Assembly: GCA_016191205.1 (NCBI GenBank) | Contig: JACPPB010000074.1 | Coordinates: 92,745-156,744, forward strand | Length of the DNA: 64,000 bases | Direction: 5' to 3' | Source of the DNA: Gammaproteobacteria bacterium | GTDB lineage: Bacteria > Pseudomonadota > Gammaproteobacteria > Pseudomonadales > Porticoccaceae | Part shown: positions 34,190 through 46,376 of the stretch, piece by piece | Layout: each line of letters opens with the position of its first letter | Numbering within the stretch: the stretch's first letter is position 1 | Made by a program: the position numbers and the translations under genes | Notes under the pieces: generated by a model | What the model was told of the DNA's origin: nothing | The model's database searches: none | What the model saw: the letters and a program-made list of their open reading frames with translations, nothing else

Positions 34190-35485
34190 GTGCCTGCCCG
34201 CCTGCTCTATTCCCTGTTGCTGTATCTGCTGCTGCCCGCGGTACTGCTGCGCCTGTGCTGGCGCGCGCGCCGTGCACCGGACTATGCGCGGCGCTGGGGC
34301 GAACGGTTCGGCTGGGTCGCGCCGCTGTCCGGACCCGTGATCTGGGTACACGCGGTGTCGGTTGGCGAGACACTCGCCGCCGCGCCGCTGATCCGGCACT
34401 TGCGGACCCACCACCCCCGCGCGACGCTGCTGGTGACCACCACCACGCCGACCGGCTCGCAGCGGGTGCACGCCCTGTTCGGCTCCGATGTCGCCCATTG
34501 TTATGCACCCTACGATTTTCCGGATGCGGTAGCGCGGTTTCTGCGCCGTGCCGGACCCGCGTTGCTGATCATCATGGAAACCGAGCTCTGGCCCAACCTG
34601 CTGCACGCCTGCGCGGCACGGGGGATTCCGGTGGTGCTCGCCAACGCGCGGCTCTCGGCGCGCTCGGCGCGGGGCTATGCGAAAGTGAAAGCCCTCACCG
34701 CGCCCATGCTGCGCGCGCTGACCCGGGTCGCGGCGCAAACTTCAGCCGATGGTCAGCGCTTGCTGGCGCTGGGACTGGCGCCGGACAAATTGCGGATCAC
34801 CGGCAATCTCAAGTTCGATCTCGATCTGAGCCCCGAACTGCGTGCCCGGGCGGCCGCGCTGCACACAGCCTGGGCCGGATCGGGGCCGCGTCCGGTGTGG
34901 CTTGCCGCCAGCACCCACGCGGGCGAGGACGAACCGATACTGGCGGCCCACGCCGAAATCCTGCGCGTCCTGCCCGCTGCCCTGCTGGTGCTGGTGCCGC
35001 GCCATCCGGAACGCTTTGCGAGCGTTCATGCCGCCTGCGTCCGCGCGGGGTTCGCGACCCGGCGCCGTTCCGAGGCTGGCGCCATAGCGCCGGAAACCCA
35101 GGTGCTGCTGGGCGACACCATGGGCGAGCTGCTCATGTTTTGCGGTGCCGCGGATGTGGTTTTCGTCGGGGGAAGTCTGGTGCCCGTGGGCGGTCACAAT
35201 CTGATCGAGCCCGCCGCCTGGGAACGTCCGGTACTGGCCGGGCCGCATCTGTTCAACTTCGCCGAGGCGGCGGCGCTGTTGCTGAACGCCGGCGGACTGC
35301 GTGTCTGCTCCGCGGCAGAGCTCGCATCCGCGGTCATCGAATTACTGACGGAACCGGACCATCGCGCGACGATCGGGGCGGCGGCGCGCGCGGTAGCCGA
35401 GGCCAACCGCGGCGCCCTGGCGCGACTGGCGGCGGTTATCGAACCGCTTTGCCCACCGTTAGGCCTGCATCGAGCCCGCGATTGA
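34190..35485 (+). CDS. waaA: 3-deoxy-D-manno-octulosonic acid transferase
   Basis: WaaA attaches Kdo residues to lipid A precursor at the inner membrane. The 431-residue protein has an N-terminal membrane anchor, RWGERFGW, WVHAVSVGET (acidic catalytic region), TTTTPTGSQRV, METELWPNLL, GNLKFDLDLSP, and SLVPVGGHNLIEPAAW. The GTG at 34190 is preceded at proper spacing by GGAGGA, better than the upstream ATGs at 34145 and 34169. Its last 50 bases overlap the convergent tolC gene. Confidence 0.94.
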   Translation: MPARLLYSLLLYLLLPAVLLRLCWRARRAPDYARRWGERFGWVAPLSGPVIWVHAVSVGETLAAAPLIRHLRTHHPRATLLVTTTTPTGSQRVHALFGSDVAHCYAPYDFPDAVARFLRRAGPALLIIMETELWPNLLHACAARGIPVVLANARLSARSARGYAKVKALTAPMLRALTRVAAQTSADGQRLLALGLAPDKLRITGNLKFDLDLSPELRARAAALHTAWAGSGPRPVWLAASTHAGEDEPILAAHAEILRVLPAALLVLVPRHPERFASVHAACVRAGFATRRRSEAGAIAPETQVLLGDTMGELLMFCGAADVVFVGGSLVPVGGHNLIEPAAWERPVLAGPHLFNFAEAAALLLNAGGLRVCSAAELASAVIELLTEPDHRATIGAAARAVAEANRGALARLAAVIEPLCPPLGLHRARD

Positions 35486-36869
35486 GCTGTTCGACATCGC
35501 CGGGGCTCAGTTGCCCGGCCACTTCCTTCAGCCGCAGCATGCTGTTGATGTAGTCGAAGCGCGCGTTGGCGTAATCGCGTTGCGCCTGATAAAGGGTACG
35601 TTGCGAAATCAACACATCGACGATATTGCGCGTACCCACCTCATAGCCCGCCTGGGTGGCATCGAGCGCGCTCTGCGCCGACGTGATCGCCTGGGCGCGC
35701 GCGCTGATGCGCGCGGCATCGGTCAACACCTGGAGGTGCTGGGAGCGCGCGCGCTGCGTGGTGGTCCGCTGCGCCAGCACATAGTTTTCCTGACTGCGGA
35801 TACGTTCCTGGTACGCCTGTCGCTCCCGGGAACTGGTGGCGCCACCGGAATAGAGCGGGGCGTTCAGGTGCAGACCCAGCACCGTGGATTCCAGGTCGGT
35901 GGCAAACGGCTGGCTCACCGCCGCATCCGGCAAACCCTGCTGGTTGATCAGACCACCGTCGCGGTGCAGCGTGCCGTCGTTCAGATTCTTCTGATATTCA
36001 AGCGAGGCAGTCACTTTCGGCAGGTGCTCGGCCCTCGCGGCCGTCGCGGCCTTGTCCGCCGCATCCACATCCAGCCTGGCCACACGCAGCGCAAAATTGT
36101 TGGCCTGCGCAAATTGCACCCAGGACTCGCGATCGATCGGCTCGGGCTTGGTGATGGGGAAATCCTTGGCCAGCCCGGTGATTTGTTCGTGCGGTTTACC
36201 AGTCAGAACTTCCAGCGCCTCGAAAGCGATATCGAGCGCGCTCTTGGCTTCCAGCGTGTTGACCGTGGCGCCGTCGTAGGCGGCCTGTGCCTCATGCACA
36301 TCGGTGATCGGCAGCAATCCCACGTCAAAGCGCTCTTTGGTTTGCTCGAGCTGGCGACCTATGGCGCGCTCCTCGGCTTCCGCCAGGGTCAGATTTTCAT
36401 TGGCGCGCAACACACCGAAATAGGCATCGGTGACGTCGAGCACGATGCTCTGCTGGTCGGCGGCGAACTGGGCCGCGGCGCGTTGATCCAGATCCTTGCC
36501 GCGCTGGAAGTTGAACCACGCGGGCAGATCGAACACCGGCTGGGTCAGGGACAGGCGATACGCTTCCGTGGCGTCGTGATAATCACCGATCGACTGGGCC
36601 AGAAAGTCGGCGCCGAGCACGCGGGAGTTGTGTTGTGTCCCCCGCCCTTCCTGAACACCGACCGAGCCGGTGATGCTGGGCAGCAGGGCGGCGCGCGCCT
36701 GCGGCAGGGCTTCCTGACCGGCTTTATAGGTGGCTTCCGCCGCTTTGAGCTGGGGCGCGTTGCCCATCGCCAGATCATAGATCTCAAGCAGGGTTTCGGC
36801 CCGAAGCCCGGTGCTGAACAACACCGCCGCCAGTGAAGCGCATGCCAACCGCGCGCTGGTTTTCCGCAT
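35436..36869 (-). CDS. tolC: Outer-membrane efflux channel TolC
   Basis: TolC forms the trimeric outer-membrane duct used by tripartite exporters and type I secretion. The 476-residue protein has a signal peptide ending at LRAET, two repeated OEP halves (LLEIYDLAMGNAPQLKAAEATYKAGQE at the front; VGTRNIVDVLISQRTLYQAQRDYANARFDYI near the end) and the RARSQHLQVL coiled-coil region. It is divergent from nudF, as in Escherichia coli. It is a plausible partner for the DHA2 exporter. Confidence 0.94.
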   Translation of the reverse strand: MRKTSARLACASLAAVLFSTGLRAETLLEIYDLAMGNAPQLKAAEATYKAGQEALPQARAALLPSITGSVGVQEGRGTQHNSRVLGADFLAQSIGDYHDATEAYRLSLTQPVFDLPAWFNFQRGKDLDQRAAAQFAADQQSIVLDVTDAYFGVLRANENLTLAEAEERAIGRQLEQTKERFDVGLLPITDVHEAQAAYDGATVNTLEAKSALDIAFEALEVLTGKPHEQITGLAKDFPITKPEPIDRESWVQFAQANNFALRVARLDVDAADKAATAARAEHLPKVTASLEYQKNLNDGTLHRDGGLINQQGLPDAAVSQPFATDLESTVLGLHLNAPLYSGGATSSRERQAYQERIRSQENYVLAQRTTTQRARSQHLQVLTDAARISARAQAITSAQSALDATQAGYEVGTRNIVDVLISQRTLYQAQRDYANARFDYINSMLRLKEVAGQLSPGDVEQLNRGLDAGLTVGKAVR

Positions 36870-36981
36870 GATTCTTATCCCGTGGAATTTTTGATGGACC
36901 GGAGTCTACCAGATATGAAATTTGCGGCGTGATACCCTTGGCCCGGCGCGACAAGGTGCGCCGAACCGCTTCTGGAGTCCG

Positions 36982-37650
36982 ATGAAAAAACGCGATCGAT
37001 CCGCGCCTGCGACAACGTTGCCTCCGGCGTCGCTCAGGGCGGAGGATGTGGAAATTCTGGAACGCACGACCCGTTATCAGGGCTTTTTTTCGCTCGACAC
37101 CGTCAGTCTGCGCCACCGGCTGTTCGCGGGAGGCTGGAGCCGGCCCATGACGCGGGAGCTGTTTGTGCGCGGCGCGGCGGTGGGCGTGCTGCTCTACGAT
37201 CCGGAGCGCCGCCTGGTGGGTCTGGTGGAACAGTTTCGCGTCGGCGCCCTCGCCGAACCCGGTGGCCCCTGGTTAATGGAGGTCGTGGCGGGCATGCTGA
37301 AACCGGGCGAAGATGTGGCCGCCGTGGCGCGACGCGAAACCATCGAGGAAGCCGGCATCGACGCGTTGACGCTGGAGCCGATCTGCCGTTACCTGGTGAG
37401 TCCCGGCGGTACCGAAGAAAGCATGACCCTGTTCTGCGGGCTCACCGATCTGCACGGCCGCGAGGGCTGCTTTGGTCTCGCCCATGAACACGAAGACATC
37501 CGCCTCCATGTGCTGCCCGAGGCGGACGTATTGGCAGCGCTGGCGGCGGGCGCCTACAACAACGCCGCCACCATCGTCTGCCTGCAATGGCTGGCGTTGA
37601 ACCGCGACCGGCTTCACGGTTTGGCGACCCACGGACGGCGCGATCCGTAA
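36982..37650 (+). CDS. nudF: ADP-ribose pyrophosphatase
   Basis: NudF hydrolyses ADP-ribose to AMP and ribose-5-phosphate. The 222-residue protein carries an exact Nudix box, G-x5-E-x7-REx2EEAG, within GMLKPGEDVAAVARRETIEEAGI, preceded by LVEQFRVGALAEP and followed by YLVSPGGTEESMTLFCG, all family blocks. I chose ATG at 36982 with GGAG upstream; the longer frame from 36922 adds a segment with no family similarity. The nudF-DUF1249-cpdA-yqiA-parE order is the conserved gammaproteobacterial cluster. Confidence 0.93.
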   Translation: MKKRDRSAPATTLPPASLRAEDVEILERTTRYQGFFSLDTVSLRHRLFAGGWSRPMTRELFVRGAAVGVLLYDPERRLVGLVEQFRVGALAEPGGPWLMEVVAGMLKPGEDVAAVARRETIEEAGIDALTLEPICRYLVSPGGTEESMTLFCGLTDLHGREGCFGLAHEHEDIRLHVLPEADVLAALAAGAYNNAATIVCLQWLALNRDRLHGLATHGRRDP

Positions 37651-37685
37651 CCAGTCCACAGGACCACCAACGGGGAATTGAGGTA

Positions 37686-38129
37686 GTGAGACGAACGCGC
37701 TACAAGGTCAACCTGAAAGGCTTCATGGCCGACTGCGAAGCCAACTACCGTCGGCTCGCGAAGCTGTTTCCGGACATGGCGGCGCAGGATGAACGCCGTC
37801 TCGGCATCAGTGGCCGCGACCAGCTCGAAGTGGTGTTCGCGGTGCGCGAACGCAGCGCCCACACCACGGTGCTCACGCTGCGGCAGCAGGAACCCGGGCG
37901 GTCCTGGTGGTTGAACCCACCCCTGCTGGTGGTGCGCATTTACCACGATGCCCTGCTTGCCGAAGTGGTCGCCTGCGAAAGCGAACGCAATATCTGGCCG
38001 CGCCAGAGCTATCCGAACCGGAGGATGCTGCAACCCGATGAGAAAGCTCAGTGGAACCGTTTCCTCGGCGAATGGCTGGCTGCCTGCCTGGCGCTGGGCT
38101 TCGTCGCGGCCGACTGCCCCGTGCCCTGA
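37686..38129 (+). CDS. DUF1249 family protein (YqiB-like)
   Basis: This 147-residue protein matches the DUF1249 family: YKVNLKGFMADCEANYRRLAKLFP at the N-terminus, a central LEVVFAVRERSAHTTVLTLRQ and YPNRRMLQPDEKAQWNRFLGEWL at the end. The function is unknown; the gene is always found between nudF and cpdA in related genomes. The start is GTG at 37686 with GAGG upstream. It is likely in one transcript with nudF and cpdA. Confidence 0.85.
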   Translation: MRRTRYKVNLKGFMADCEANYRRLAKLFPDMAAQDERRLGISGRDQLEVVFAVRERSAHTTVLTLRQQEPGRSWWLNPPLLVVRIYHDALLAEVVACESERNIWPRQSYPNRRMLQPDEKAQWNRFLGEWLAACLALGFVAADCPVP

Positions 38130-38160
38130 CGCGCGGCGGCGTCCGCGGAGCGCGTGAGCC

Positions 38161-38952
38161 ATGGACGTTGACACCCAACACCTGATCCAGATCACCGACC
38201 CCCATATCGGGTCCCGGCGCGATTACCGGCTGGCGGGCGTCGAGACGCTGGAAACCCTGCGTCTGGTGCTCGCCGAAATCGGCGGCCTGGCGCTGCCGCC
38301 GGATCTCATCTGCGTCACCGGCGATATCGCGGCGGAGGGCGCGACCGAAGCCTATCGCCTGTTTACCCAGCAAATACAGTTCCTGGAATTGCCGTACCAG
38401 TGGCTGCCGGGCAACCACGACGACGCCCGCGTCATCCAGGAGGGTTTCACCGCCGCTCCCTACTGGCCGCTGCTGGAACTGGGCGCCTGGCGCGTGATTT
38501 CCCTCAACACCGCGCAACCGGAGCGGGTCGGAGGGCATCTCGCCGACGAGGAACTCGGCTTTCTGGCGCACTGTCTGGCGGAGGATCCGCTGGCCCCGAC
38601 ACTGCTGTTCATGCACCACCCGCCGATCCCGATCGGCTGCGCCTGGCTGGACGCCCAGCGCATCGACAACGCGGACCGTCTGGAGGCGATCCTGCGCCAG
38701 CACACCAATGTGCGCGGGATTTTCACCGGCCACGTCCATCAGGAATTCCACGCCCACTGGGCCGGCACCGAGCTGTACACGACGCCGGCGACCTGTTTTC
38801 AGTTTCGCGCGGCGAGTCGCGATTTCGCCCTCAGTGAGCAGCCGCCCGGCTATCGCCGGATCAACCTGCATGCGGATGGCTCGCTGACCACGGACGTGGT
38901 GTTCCTGGCTCAGGGTCTCACGCGCGTGGACAAGCAACTGGCCGGCTATTAG
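38161..38952 (+). CDS. cpdA: 3',5'-cyclic-AMP phosphodiesterase
   Basis: CpdA degrades cAMP and so tunes CRP-dependent regulation. The 263-residue metallophosphatase has ITDPHIG (D-x-H), CVTGDIA, LPGNHDD, FMHHPP and GHVHQEFH, the full set of metal ligands. The ATG at 38161 is 31 bases after the DUF1249 gene. Its TAG stop forms part of the TTAG duplicated on either side of a MITE-like element, so the 3' UTR is replaced by that palindrome. Confidence 0.92.
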   Translation: MDVDTQHLIQITDPHIGSRRDYRLAGVETLETLRLVLAEIGGLALPPDLICVTGDIAAEGATEAYRLFTQQIQFLELPYQWLPGNHDDARVIQEGFTAAPYWPLLELGAWRVISLNTAQPERVGGHLADEELGFLAHCLAEDPLAPTLLFMHHPPIPIGCAWLDAQRIDNADRLEAILRQHTNVRGIFTGHVHQEFHAHWAGTELYTTPATCFQFRAASRDFALSEQPPGYRRINLHADGSLTTDVVFLAQGLTRVDKQLAGY

Positions 38953-39036
38953 CAGGTTGCTGAAAAACTTATGTCTCGGTCGCTGCGCTCCGTGCGCCTC
39001 GCATCTGGCCCCCTCGCGACGTTTTTCAGCAACCTG
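38953..39036 (-). mobile_element. MITE-like inverted-repeat element, copy 2 (84 bp)
   Basis: It has the same perfect 16-bp terminal repeats as the element at 1568-1708 but lies in the opposite orientation. TTAG is present on both sides (38949-38952 and 39037-39040), the complement of the CTAA at copy 1. Apart from one base change and a missing block of about 57 bases, it matches copy 1. It begins immediately after the cpdA stop and its long palindrome could act as a terminator or mRNA-end stabiliser. Confidence 0.85.
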
Positions 39037-39109
39037 TTAGCGGGCCTCCGCCGGCCGTGAAAGCCGGCCGCGCGCTCAGAAAAACATTTTTCCGCACCCG
39101 TCCAGACCC

Positions 39110-41604
<2,495 letters not shown>

Positions 41605-41645
41605 TTTTCCGGGCGCGCCGCGGCCGCGCCCCAGCGAGGCAAACC

Positions 41646-43910
41646 ATGTCCGACCCGACCGCCACCGATCCCGCCGCTTTCGACCCCAATTTCGAAAGCC
41701 GGCCGCTGCGCCAGTTCGCCGAGAAGGCATACCTCGATTATTCGATGTACGTGATTCTCGACCGCGCCCTGCCCAGCGTCTGCGACGGCCTCAAGCCCGT
41801 GCAGCGGCGCATCGTGTACGCCATGAGCGAGCTCGGTCTGGCCGCCACCGCCAAGTTCAAGAAATCCGCGCGCACCGTGGGCGATGTCATCGGCAAGTTC
41901 CATCCCCACGGCGACAGCGCCGCCTACGAAGCCATGGTGCTGATGGCGCAGCCGTTCTCCTACCGCTATCCGCTGGTCGAAGGCCAGGGCAACTGGGGCT
42001 CGCCGGACGATCCCAAATCCTTCGCCGCCATGCGCTACACCGAGTCGCGGCTGTCGGCGTTCGCCGACCTGCTGCTCGCCGAACTCGGCCAGGGCACGGT
42101 GGCGTGGCAGCCCAACTTCGACGGCACCCTCGAAGAACCGACGGTGCTGCCGGCCAAGGTGCCCAACATCCTGTTGAACGGCGGCAGCGGCATCGCGGTG
42201 GGCATGGCGACCGACATCCCGCCGCACAATCTGCGCGAAGTGGCCGCCGCCTGCATCCGCCTGCTGGAACAGCCCGACGCCGGCGTCGCCGAACTCTGCG
42301 AACACATCCAGGGGCCGGATTTTCCCACCGCCGCCGAAATCATTTCGCCGCGCGCCGACATCCTCGCCATCTATCAAACCGGGCGCGGCTCGGTGCGCGC
42401 GCGCGCCGTCTGGCATCCGGAGGACGGCGAGATCATCGTCACCGCCCTGCCCTATCAAAGCTCGCCGGCGCGCATCCTGGAGCAGATCGCCGCGCAGATG
42501 CAGGCCCGCAAACTGCCCATGGTGGCGGACCTGCGCGACGAATCCGATCACGAGAATCCCACCCGCCTGGTGATCGTGCCGCGCTCCAACCGCGTCGATG
42601 CCGACGCGCTGATGAGCCACCTGTTCGCGAGCACCGATCTTCAGCGCAGCTACCGCGTCAATCTCAACCTGATCGGCCGCGACGGCCGGCCCGCGGTCAA
42701 ACCCCTGCACCGGATTCTCGGCGAGTGGCTCGACTTCCGCCTCGCCACCGTGCGCCGGCGCCTGGAACACCGGCTGGAGAAAGTCGAATCAAGACTGCAC
42801 CTGCTCGCGGGCTACCTGATCGCCTACCTCAACATCGACGAAGTGATCGCCATCATCCGCACCGAGGAGCAGCCGCGTGCGGAACTGATGCGTCGCTTCG
42901 GTCTCACCGAAATCCAGGCCGACGCCATTCTCGATCTGCGTTTGCGCCAGCTCGCCAGACTCGAAGAAATCAAAATCCGCGGCGAGCAGGATGAACTCGG
43001 CGCCGAGCGCGAACAGTTGCAAGCCACGCTCGGCTCCGAACCGCTGATGAAAAAACTGATCCGCGACGAACTGACCGAGATCGCGGAAAAATTCGGCGAC
43101 CCGCGCCGGGCGCCCCTGGTCACGCGCCCCGAAGCCGCCGTGTTCCGCGACGACGAACTAGTCAGCGCCGAGTCGGTGACCGTGGTGCTGTCCCGCATGG
43201 GCTGGATCCGCGCCGCCAAGGGCCATGAGGTCGACGTGGAAAACCTGAGCTACAAATCCGGCGACGGTTTCCTCGCCGCCGCGCGCGGCCGCGCCAATCA
43301 GGCCGCGGTGCTGCTCGACACCAGCGGCCGCGCCTACTCGCTGCCCGCCCACAGCCTGCCCTCCGCGCGCGGCCAGGGCGAGCCCGCCACCGGCCGCCTG
43401 AACGCGCCGTCGGGCGCGCTGTTCTGCGGTCTGACCATGGGCAGCGACGAGCAGCGGATCCTGCTCGCCACCGACGCCGGCTACGGCTTCGTCACCACCC
43501 TCGGCGATCTGCAAACCAAGAACCGCGCCGGCAAACAGGCGCTGACCGTGCCCGAACGCAGCCAGGTATTGCCGCCGCTGCCGGTGACGCCCTCCGCCAC
43601 CGCGCTGGTCGCCGCCATCAGCAACGAAGGCCGCCTGCTCGTGTTTCCGCTCGCGGAACTGCCGGAACTGGCGCGCGGCAAGGGCAACCGCATCATCAAC
43701 ATTCCCGCCGCGCGGGCGCAGAGCCGCGAGGAATTCATGGTCGCCGCCACCGTGGTCGACAGCGGCCAAGAACTGGTGCTGCACGCCGGCAAGCGCCACA
43801 TCGCCATTCCCTACCGCGACCTGGAACACTATCGCGGCGAGCGCGGCCGCCGCGGCAACACGCTGCCGCGGGGTCTGCAAAAGGTTGAGCGGGCCGAGGT
43901 GCGGGGGTGA
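41646..43910 (+). CDS. parC: DNA topoisomerase IV subunit A
   Basis: ParC is the DNA-cleaving subunit of topoisomerase IV. The 754-residue protein has [30 protein letters not shown] with the catalytic tyrosine, and the C-terminal beta-pinwheel. In the quinolone-resistance region S91 and E95, equivalent to Escherichia coli S80 and E84, are wild type. The start is ATG at 41646, 41 bases after parE; the longer upstream frame lies over parE and is not coding. Confidence 0.96.
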   Translation: MSDPTATDPAAFDPNFESRPLRQFAEKAYLDYSMYVILDRALPSVCDGLKPVQRRIVYAMSELGLAATAKFKKSARTVGDVIGKFHPHGDSAAYEAMVLMAQPFSYRYPLVEGQGNWGSPDDPKSFAAMRYTESRLSAFADLLLAELGQGTVAWQPNFDGTLEEPTVLPAKVPNILLNGGSGIAVGMATDIPPHNLREVAAACIRLLEQPDAGVAELCEHIQGPDFPTAAEIISPRADILAIYQTGRGSVRARAVWHPEDGEIIVTALPYQSSPARILEQIAAQMQARKLPMVADLRDESDHENPTRLVIVPRSNRVDADALMSHLFASTDLQRSYRVNLNLIGRDGRPAVKPLHRILGEWLDFRLATVRRRLEHRLEKVESRLHLLAGYLIAYLNIDEVIAIIRTEEQPRAELMRRFGLTEIQADAILDLRLRQLARLEEIKIRGEQDELGAEREQLQATLGSEPLMKKLIRDELTEIAEKFGDPRRAPLVTRPEAAVFRDDELVSAESVTVVLSRMGWIRAAKGHEVDVENLSYKSGDGFLAAARGRANQAAVLLDTSGRAYSLPAHSLPSARGQGEPATGRLNAPSGALFCGLTMGSDEQRILLATDAGYGFVTTLGDLQTKNRAGKQALTVPERSQVLPPLPVTPSATALVAAISNEGRLLVFPLAELPELARGKGNRIINIPAARAQSREEFMVAATVVDSGQELVLHAGKRHIAIPYRDLEHYRGERGRRGNTLPRGLQKVERAEVRG

Positions 43911-44021
43911 TGTCACAGGAAGAGATGGAAAAACGGTACCCACACGCTGCGCGCTGAAGGGTCGGGCTTGGCGCGCGATGCCCCCTTTGCTTCCACCTGT
44001 TTTCGTACATACACCAACCCC

Positions 44022-44286
44022 GTGGCCATCACATACGATCCGAAGAGGAGAGCCGATGCGCTGGCCGAGCGGGGGCTTGACTTTGAAGACGCCGCGCTGG
44101 TCTTCGCGGGCCCGTATTTTGAGGTCGAGGACATTCGCAAGGAGTTTGGCGAACGGCGCTTCATCTGCCCGCGAGCGATTGGTAGTGATTGGCTACACGC
44201 CGCGTGGCGCGGATCGCCATGTCTTCAGCATGAGGGAAGCCAATGACCGCGAACAAGTGCGCATCGCCCCGCTCCTTGGGCTCTGA
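44022..44286 (+). pseudogene. brnT: BrnT-like toxin, frameshifted
   Basis: From the GTG at 44022 the frame reads AITYDPKRRADALAERGLDFEDAALVFAG and FGERRFIC, the N-terminal two-thirds of a BrnT ribonuclease toxin. After FIC, near 44168, the similarity jumps to another frame: RLVVIGYTPRGADRHVFSMREANDREQ, ending at 44286. A few codons are also lost there. No single frame encodes the full protein, so the toxin is broken, or the read contains an indel. The antitoxin gene next to it is intact. Confidence 0.7.
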
Positions 44287-44287
44287 C

Positions 44288-44524
44288 ATGGCCCGCGTCA
44301 AAGCGCATGTCATTCAGCCGCACGAGTACGACGAACTTCCCGAACTAACCGACGAGATGCTGGCGCGCGGCAAAGTGAACAAGGGCGGCCGCCCGCGTTC
44401 GGCGAACCCTCGAATACCTATCTCCATCCGCCTGCCCGAGGATGTGATTCAAAAATGGCGGGGAACCGGGCCTGGCTGGCAAACGCGAATGGCCGAACAG
44501 CTCGCCGAGGTTCCTCCGAGGTGA
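44288..44524 (+). CDS. brnA: BrnA-like antitoxin
   Basis: This 78-residue protein ends in KGGRPRSANPRIPISIRLPEDVIQKWRGTGPGWQTRM, the ribbon-helix-helix antitoxin signature of the BrnA family. It should neutralise BrnT and repress the operon. The start at 44288 follows the brnT stop directly; an upstream ATG at 44243 would overlap the toxin remnant. With the toxin frameshifted, the antitoxin may remain as an orphan regulator or a defence against related toxins. Confidence 0.8.
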   Translation: MARVKAHVIQPHEYDELPELTDEMLARGKVNKGGRPRSANPRIPISIRLPEDVIQKWRGTGPGWQTRMAEQLAEVPPR

Positions 44525-44569
44525 CCCCCATGTCCCGTCGGCGCAAGTCCGCCCCACGACTGTGGACGC

Positions 44570-45097
44570 TCACCACATCAGATCATCCGGTACCGGGTAA
44601 TCGGCGTAGGGATCGGTTTCCGGCTTTTCCTGCGGCGCGGACTGCGCATTGAGCACCACCACGCAGCCCGGATCACGCTGGACGATTTTCTCGGCGGTCG
44701 CCGCTGGTACCAGTTCATAGGCCTGGTCGAATCTGACCACGGCCAGAACGCCGTTGATCACCTGGGCACGCTGCGCCTTGTGCATCGTGATTTTCTTTAC
44801 CTTGCCAGCGTCGACGAACTGAAAGGTGCTGTCGCCTCCGCTGCGCGCCTGCCGCTGGGTCTCGATCAACTGGCGGATCTGGGCGGCCCGGGCCTTGCGC
44901 TCCCGCTCCGCCACCTGTTCGCGATTGCGGTCGCGGTCGCTTTCCGCCTTGTGCTGCTGGGTCTGGCGCGCCTGTTCGGCCACGACGTCCGGCGCGTTGC
45001 CGCGCTGCGCCTGCCGCTTTTCCTTGGTCGCTTTCTTGATCTGGTGGGGCTTGACCAGGCCCGCCTTGAGCAACTGGTCTTGCAGGGGATTGGCCAT
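44570..45097 (-). CDS. DUF2058 family protein (YaiL-like)
   Basis: This 175-residue protein has the family start MANPLQDQLLKAGLVKPHQIKKATKEKR, a long charged helix rich in Gln, Arg and Glu (residues 30-95, probable coiled coil), and the globular end with VINGVLAVVRFDQAYELVPA. DUF2058 proteins are nucleolar-like RNA-associated candidates of unknown function. I chose ATG at 45097; the frame continues far upstream without family similarity. It is a single-gene unit convergent with brnA. Confidence 0.85.
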   Translation of the reverse strand: MANPLQDQLLKAGLVKPHQIKKATKEKRQAQRGNAPDVVAEQARQTQQHKAESDRDRNREQVAERERKARAAQIRQLIETQRQARSGGDSTFQFVDAGKVKKITMHKAQRAQVINGVLAVVRFDQAYELVPAATAEKIVQRDPGCVVVLNAQSAPQEKPETDPYADYPVPDDLMW

Positions 45098-45376
45098 GGT
45101 CGTCGCGCCCTGTGAATGAAGTGATCCGGCAACCCGGGCACGCTGCCGGCTGAACGAACCGGAACGCGGAGTGCCGTCATGAGCGGCGCATAGTGCCCCA
45201 TTTGCGCGGGCTATGGGTAGAGGAAGACGGGCGCCATCAGCGCCGGCCGGCGTAAATCGCGTTACGCTACGTGCTTCCCGGGCACGCTCGGTCGATAACC
45301 GCGGACGGAAACGATCGTCCGGCGGTCGTGGCGGCCCATCAACCGTTCGCCCTTCAGACCCTTTGCGGAGAACTGT

Positions 45377-46246
45377 ATGAGCACTCAGGTAACCAACGCG
45401 GATCAGATCGCCTTCTGGAATGCCAAGGCCGGCAGCAAGTGGGTGGAATACCAGACGCAGCTCGACCGGCAGATCGGCGGGCTGGGCGACGCCATGCTGC
45501 GGGCAGCAGAGCTTGGCGCTGGCCATCGGGTGCTGGATGTGGGTTGCGGCTGTGGCGCCACCGCCTTGCAGGCGGCGGAGCATGTGGGCGCCTCCGGGAC
45601 TGTCACCGGGGTCGATGTGTCCGCGCCCATGCTCGCGCGGGCGCGGGCGCGGGCGCGAGCCAGTCAGGGCGGCTTGAGTCAGGTGAATTTTGTGGAAGCC
45701 GACGTCCAGGCGGATGCGCTCGGCGCAGCGCTGTACGACCGCGTCATCTCCCGGTTTGGGGTGATGTTCTTTACCGATCCGGTGGCTGCGTTCCGGAATA
45801 TCCGCGCGGCGATGGCGCCGGCGGGACGACTCGCATTCGTGTGCTGGCGCGGCGCCGACGAAAACCCCTGGATGAGCGAACCTGTCAACGCGGCCGCCCG
45901 CCATGTCGCCCTGCCACCGGCCCCGCCGGCGGATGCCCCCGGCCCCATGGCCTTCGCGGATCCGGAGCGGGTGCGGCGCATACTCGACGCAGCCGGCTTG
46001 AGCCGCATCGACATACAGAAACACGACGCGCCCTGTGTGATTGGTGGCGGCGGCGACCTCGACAGCTGCGTCGATTTCCTGTTCAACGTCGGCCCCCTGA
46101 GTCGCGCGCTGATGAGCGCGGATTTCAATGAACAGAGCAAGGCGGCGATTCGCGCATCCGTTTGCGATGTCCTGCGGCCCTACCTGACACCCACCGGCGT
46201 GGTGATGCCCTGCGCGGTGTGGATCGTGACCGCCAACAACGCTTGA
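45377..46246 (+). CDS. Class I SAM-dependent methyltransferase
   Basis: This 289-residue protein has motif I VLDVGCGCGATALQAAEHVG, motif II GVDVSAPMLARARARA, NFVEADVQADAL and SRFGVMFF. It resembles UbiE/Coq5-like and mycolate-linked methyltransferases. Residues 170-195 are proline-rich and the final third is unlike small-molecule methyltransferases I can name, so the substrate is open. The gene stands alone, divergent from the DUF2058 gene. Confidence 0.85.
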   Translation: MSTQVTNADQIAFWNAKAGSKWVEYQTQLDRQIGGLGDAMLRAAELGAGHRVLDVGCGCGATALQAAEHVGASGTVTGVDVSAPMLARARARARASQGGLSQVNFVEADVQADALGAALYDRVISRFGVMFFTDPVAAFRNIRAAMAPAGRLAFVCWRGADENPWMSEPVNAAARHVALPPAPPADAPGPMAFADPERVRRILDAAGLSRIDIQKHDAPCVIGGGGDLDSCVDFLFNVGPLSRALMSADFNEQSKAAIRASVCDVLRPYLTPTGVVMPCAVWIVTANNA

Positions 46247-46376
46247 ATCGACGCCGCATTTTGCCAACAATCATTCTTCGTAATACTGTTCAGGCCGCGC
46301 GTGATTCGCTGTGCTTGCCCGATCCGCGCATCGATGGCGGATCTGTCCCCACCATTTCAACCCGTCGGAGCCCGCC

